Source: JBQTHD01 sp052390275 (GTDB lineage: Bacteria; Actinomycetota; Acidimicrobiia; Acidimicrobiales; AC-14). Taken from it: a DNA stretch of 58,417 nt. Shown here piece after piece: positions 56,994 through 58,417 of this stretch (its first letter is position 1; every line of letters begins with the position of its first letter). The position numbers and the translations under genes were made by a program. A model generated the notes under the pieces. It was not told where the DNA came from, searched no databases, and saw only the letters and a list, made by a program, of their open reading frames with translations. Location of the stretch: the NCBI GenBank assembly GCA_052390275.1, contig JBQTHD010000007.1, positions 1-58,417 on the forward strand, written 5' to 3'.

Positions 56994-57217
56994 GACTCTC
57001 GGGTCAACGCCATGATCTGATCGGTGGTCATCTGTACGTCACCCCGCCCACGCAGGCGCCCTGCCAGCCTGCTGCCACGGGTGTCACCCTCCTCGCGCTT
57101 GCGGATGACAATGCTCTGGTTGTCCCGGTGAAATTCAACCTCGGTTCCGTTGCCGATCCCAAGCTCGTCGCGCAAGTGCTTGGGGATGGTGACTTGGCCC
57201 TTCTCACTGACTCGCAT
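56990..57217 (-). CDS. vapB: SpoVT/AbrB-type antitoxin (VapB)
   Basis: A 75-residue antitoxin whose N-terminal swapped-hairpin DNA-binding domain reads MRVSEKGQVTIPKHLRDELGI then GTEVEF, the AbrB/MazE signature. The C-terminal part (GRGDVQMTTDQIMALTRES) is the toxin-binding tail, also typical. It lies first in the two-gene operon and would repress its own promoter. Confidence 0.92.
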   Translation of the reverse strand: MRVSEKGQVTIPKHLRDELGIGNGTEVEFHRDNQSIVIRKREEGDTRGSRLAGRLRGRGDVQMTTDQIMALTRES

Positions 57218-57404
57218 GTAGGAATCCTACCCTTCCAACTCCTACTCAGGAGCGAGTCTCAGTTGTCAACCGCCAGGGCGGAGGTGCTGTTTGAACCCTA
57301 GAACCCGGAAACGATGTGCTACCAGGGCTTTTGACTGTTCGGGCCGAGCGAAATGGCCCCCATATGCGCTGGTAGGGGAGTAATTCCGACGGCCATCCGA
57401 GCTG

Positions 57405-57704
57405 TCAGCCGGTGGGGCGGAGGCGGTACTCCTTCAGCATGACCGGGCCATGGCCGGTCGCCGGCTCGTGGTCGCCGTGCAGGACGTCAGGGTCGAGGTC
57501 GACGCCGTCAGGCCAGGAGATCGTGCCGGCGACGGTGTCGACCGAGACCTGCGCGAACACCGCCCGATCCTGAAGGGGCTCGAAGACTTCGCCCTCCAGC
57601 ACCCCCTCGAAATCGAGTTCCCTCGCCAGGTCGTCTGAGAAGGTGAGCCGGAGCCGGTAGTCACCCAGATGCTCGACGTCGACGACTCTGGCGGGTCGGC
57701 TCAT
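57405..57704 (-). CDS. DUF2442 protein
   Basis: A 99-residue protein with the DUF2442 pattern: a start of strand-rich sequence VVDVEHLGDYRLRLTFSDDL, then FEGVLEGEVFEPLQD and VDTVAGTISWPDGVDLDPDVLH. It lies 9 bases downstream of a DUF4160 gene. Pairs of these two families are widespread and have been proposed as toxin-antitoxin-like modules; which is toxin is not settled, to my knowledge. The activity is unknown. Confidence 0.85.
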   Translation of the reverse strand: MSRPARVVDVEHLGDYRLRLTFSDDLARELDFEGVLEGEVFEPLQDRAVFAQVSVDTVAGTISWPDGVDLDPDVLHGDHEPATGHGPVMLKEYRLRPTG

Positions 57705-57713
57705 GTGCCCAGC

Positions 57714-58010
57714 CTACCGAAGGGGCTTGATTGGGACGAGGGGCGTCAACGCCTGGGCTCGGTCCCAGTTGCTCAGCAGCTCCGGCCGGCACAGCTCGGC
57801 CCACTCCTTGACCAGGCGGGCTGCGGTGCGAGGGAGGGATCCGACGAGGACCGTGGCGTCATCGATCCTTATGAGCACCTCGTCCTCGCCGTACATCGCG
57901 TGGAAGTGCGGCGGCAGGTGATCCTTCCAGTACATGTACACGACGATCCCGTAGATTCTCTTGGGGTGGCCGGCGAATGAGCAGGTCAGCGATGTGCCCG
58001 GTGTGAACAA
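57714..58010 (-). CDS. DUF4160 protein
   Basis: A 98-residue protein identified by RIYGIVVYMYWKDHLPPHFHAMYGEDE, the DUF4160 core, and by VGSLPRTAARLVKEWAEL. The His and acidic residues of PPHFHA could bind a metal, but this is not established. The start is uncertain: TTG 58010 gives about 18 extra residues before the usual N-terminus. It is followed by DUF2442. Confidence 0.8.
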   Translation of the reverse strand: MFTPGTSLTCSFAGHPKRIYGIVVYMYWKDHLPPHFHAMYGEDEVLIRIDDATVLVGSLPRTAARLVKEWAELCRPELLSNWDRAQALTPLVPIKPLR

Positions 58011-58156
58011 CGTCGGTCACAGTCCCTCGGAGGGTAGGGAGTCCGAGTCGGCCCGGGGCGGACGCGCTCGCCTGGTACCCGAGTGGGATCCATCACGGCA
58101 TGCTGGAGCCGCGGTAGCGATAACCGGGTCGTCCGCAGCGAACGACCTTTCGTGTG

Positions 58157-58302
58157 TCACGTCTCTATGTCGCTCAGGATCAGATCGGCAGCGTCAGCGA
58201 GGGTGTCGGCGTGCCGCTTGACGGAGGGATCCCGACCACGGACGAGGATGGCTCGGATGCCCACCGCTTCGGCGCCGGCTGCGTCCGCGACCACGGTCAG
58301 TT
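58157..58302 (-). pseudogene. HAD-like hydrolase C-terminal fragment
   Basis: A minus-strand frame ending TGA 58157 reads TVVADAAGAEAVGIRAILVRG then RHADTLADAADLIL, the typical last third of a HAD phosphatase (acid motif D...GA, then AILV and the LADAADLIL tail). No upstream domain is in frame, so it is a fragment. Between 58011 and 58156 I see no gene. Confidence 0.45.
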
Positions 58303-58416
58303 TCAAAGTCGGTTGGGGATGCCGAGTAGGTCGAGGATGGCGTCGGGCTGCCGGGCGAGCTGGCGGGTAGCGGCTGCGATGTTGACGGTCCGTTCGGTGG
58401 CGTAACGGATGATGCT
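58303..58416 (-). CDS. Partial gene at the right edge (37 C-terminal residues)
   Basis: A minus-strand frame enters from the right edge and stops at TGA 58303. The 37 residues (SIIRYATERTVNIAAATRQL ... LLGIPNRL) look like a real helical C-terminus, but I do not recognise the family. It abuts the HAD-type fragment. Confidence 0.4.
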   Translation of the reverse strand, partial: SIIRYATERTVNIAAATRQLARQPDAILDLLGIPNRL

Positions 58417-58417
58417 T

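Overview
The window is GC-rich (roughly two thirds G+C), uses many GTG and some TTG starts, and packs genes so that stop and start codons often overlap (ATGA or GTGA). The core gene orders trpS / scpA-scpB-rluB-aroH-tyrA+aroA-cmk-plsC / ispH / DUF512-der and ileS / dksA-lspA-rluD ... dnaE, together with a TyrA-ACT-AroA fusion and a long (type-2-like) IleRS, point to a deep-branching actinobacterium, most likely Acidimicrobiia. This is inferred from gene order and sequence style, not from a database search.

Layout. (1) 1-1.5 kb is scrambled: the 3' end of an IS3-type transposase, an RHS/YD-repeat remnant and a CcdA-like antitoxin/PIN toxin pair lie against a glutamate-type ABC permease with no clear start. 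(2) 1.5-18.6 kb is mostly core: lipoprotein, trpS, chromosome condensation (scpA, scpB), rluB, aromatic amino acid synthesis (AroH chorismate mutase, then one polypeptide with prephenate dehydrogenase, ACT and EPSP synthase parts), cmk, plsC, an ECF sigma factor with a membrane partner, ispH, a DUF512 radical-SAM protein, der, a membrane PP2C phosphatase, a flavodoxin-fold reductase and tRNA-Pro(GGG).

(3) 18.6-26 kb, starting at the tRNA, is an accessory island: a MobF relaxase remnant, a type III-like restriction-modification operon (Mod, Res and a translationally coupled PIN protein), a decayed nucleotidyltransferase module, a frameshifted GNAT gene and a Phd/PIN toxin-antitoxin pair. (4) 26-37.3 kb is a signalling cluster: a soluble hybrid histidine kinase of about 2337 residues with a very long poly-HAMP array (twelve phased anchors 276 nt apart), then CheR, a stand-alone CheB esterase, a receiver-kinase and a receiver-RsbW-like ATPase, with no chemoreceptor, CheA or CheW. 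A truncated membrane sensor kinase converges on it. This cluster is the best candidate for an unusual system: methylation-tuned poly-HAMP signalling feeding an anti-sigma-type output.

(5) 37.5-56.4 kb returns to core and conserved genes: a membrane protein with a histone-like tail, ileS, dksA-type regulator, lspA, rluD, a membrane protein, a secreted beta-helix protein, dnaE, two proteins of unknown function, a nitroreductase, a thioredoxin-domain YyaL-type protein and an acyl-CoA dehydrogenase. (6) 56.5 kb to the end is again accessory: AbrB/PIN toxin-antitoxin, a DUF4160/DUF2442 pair and gene fragments.
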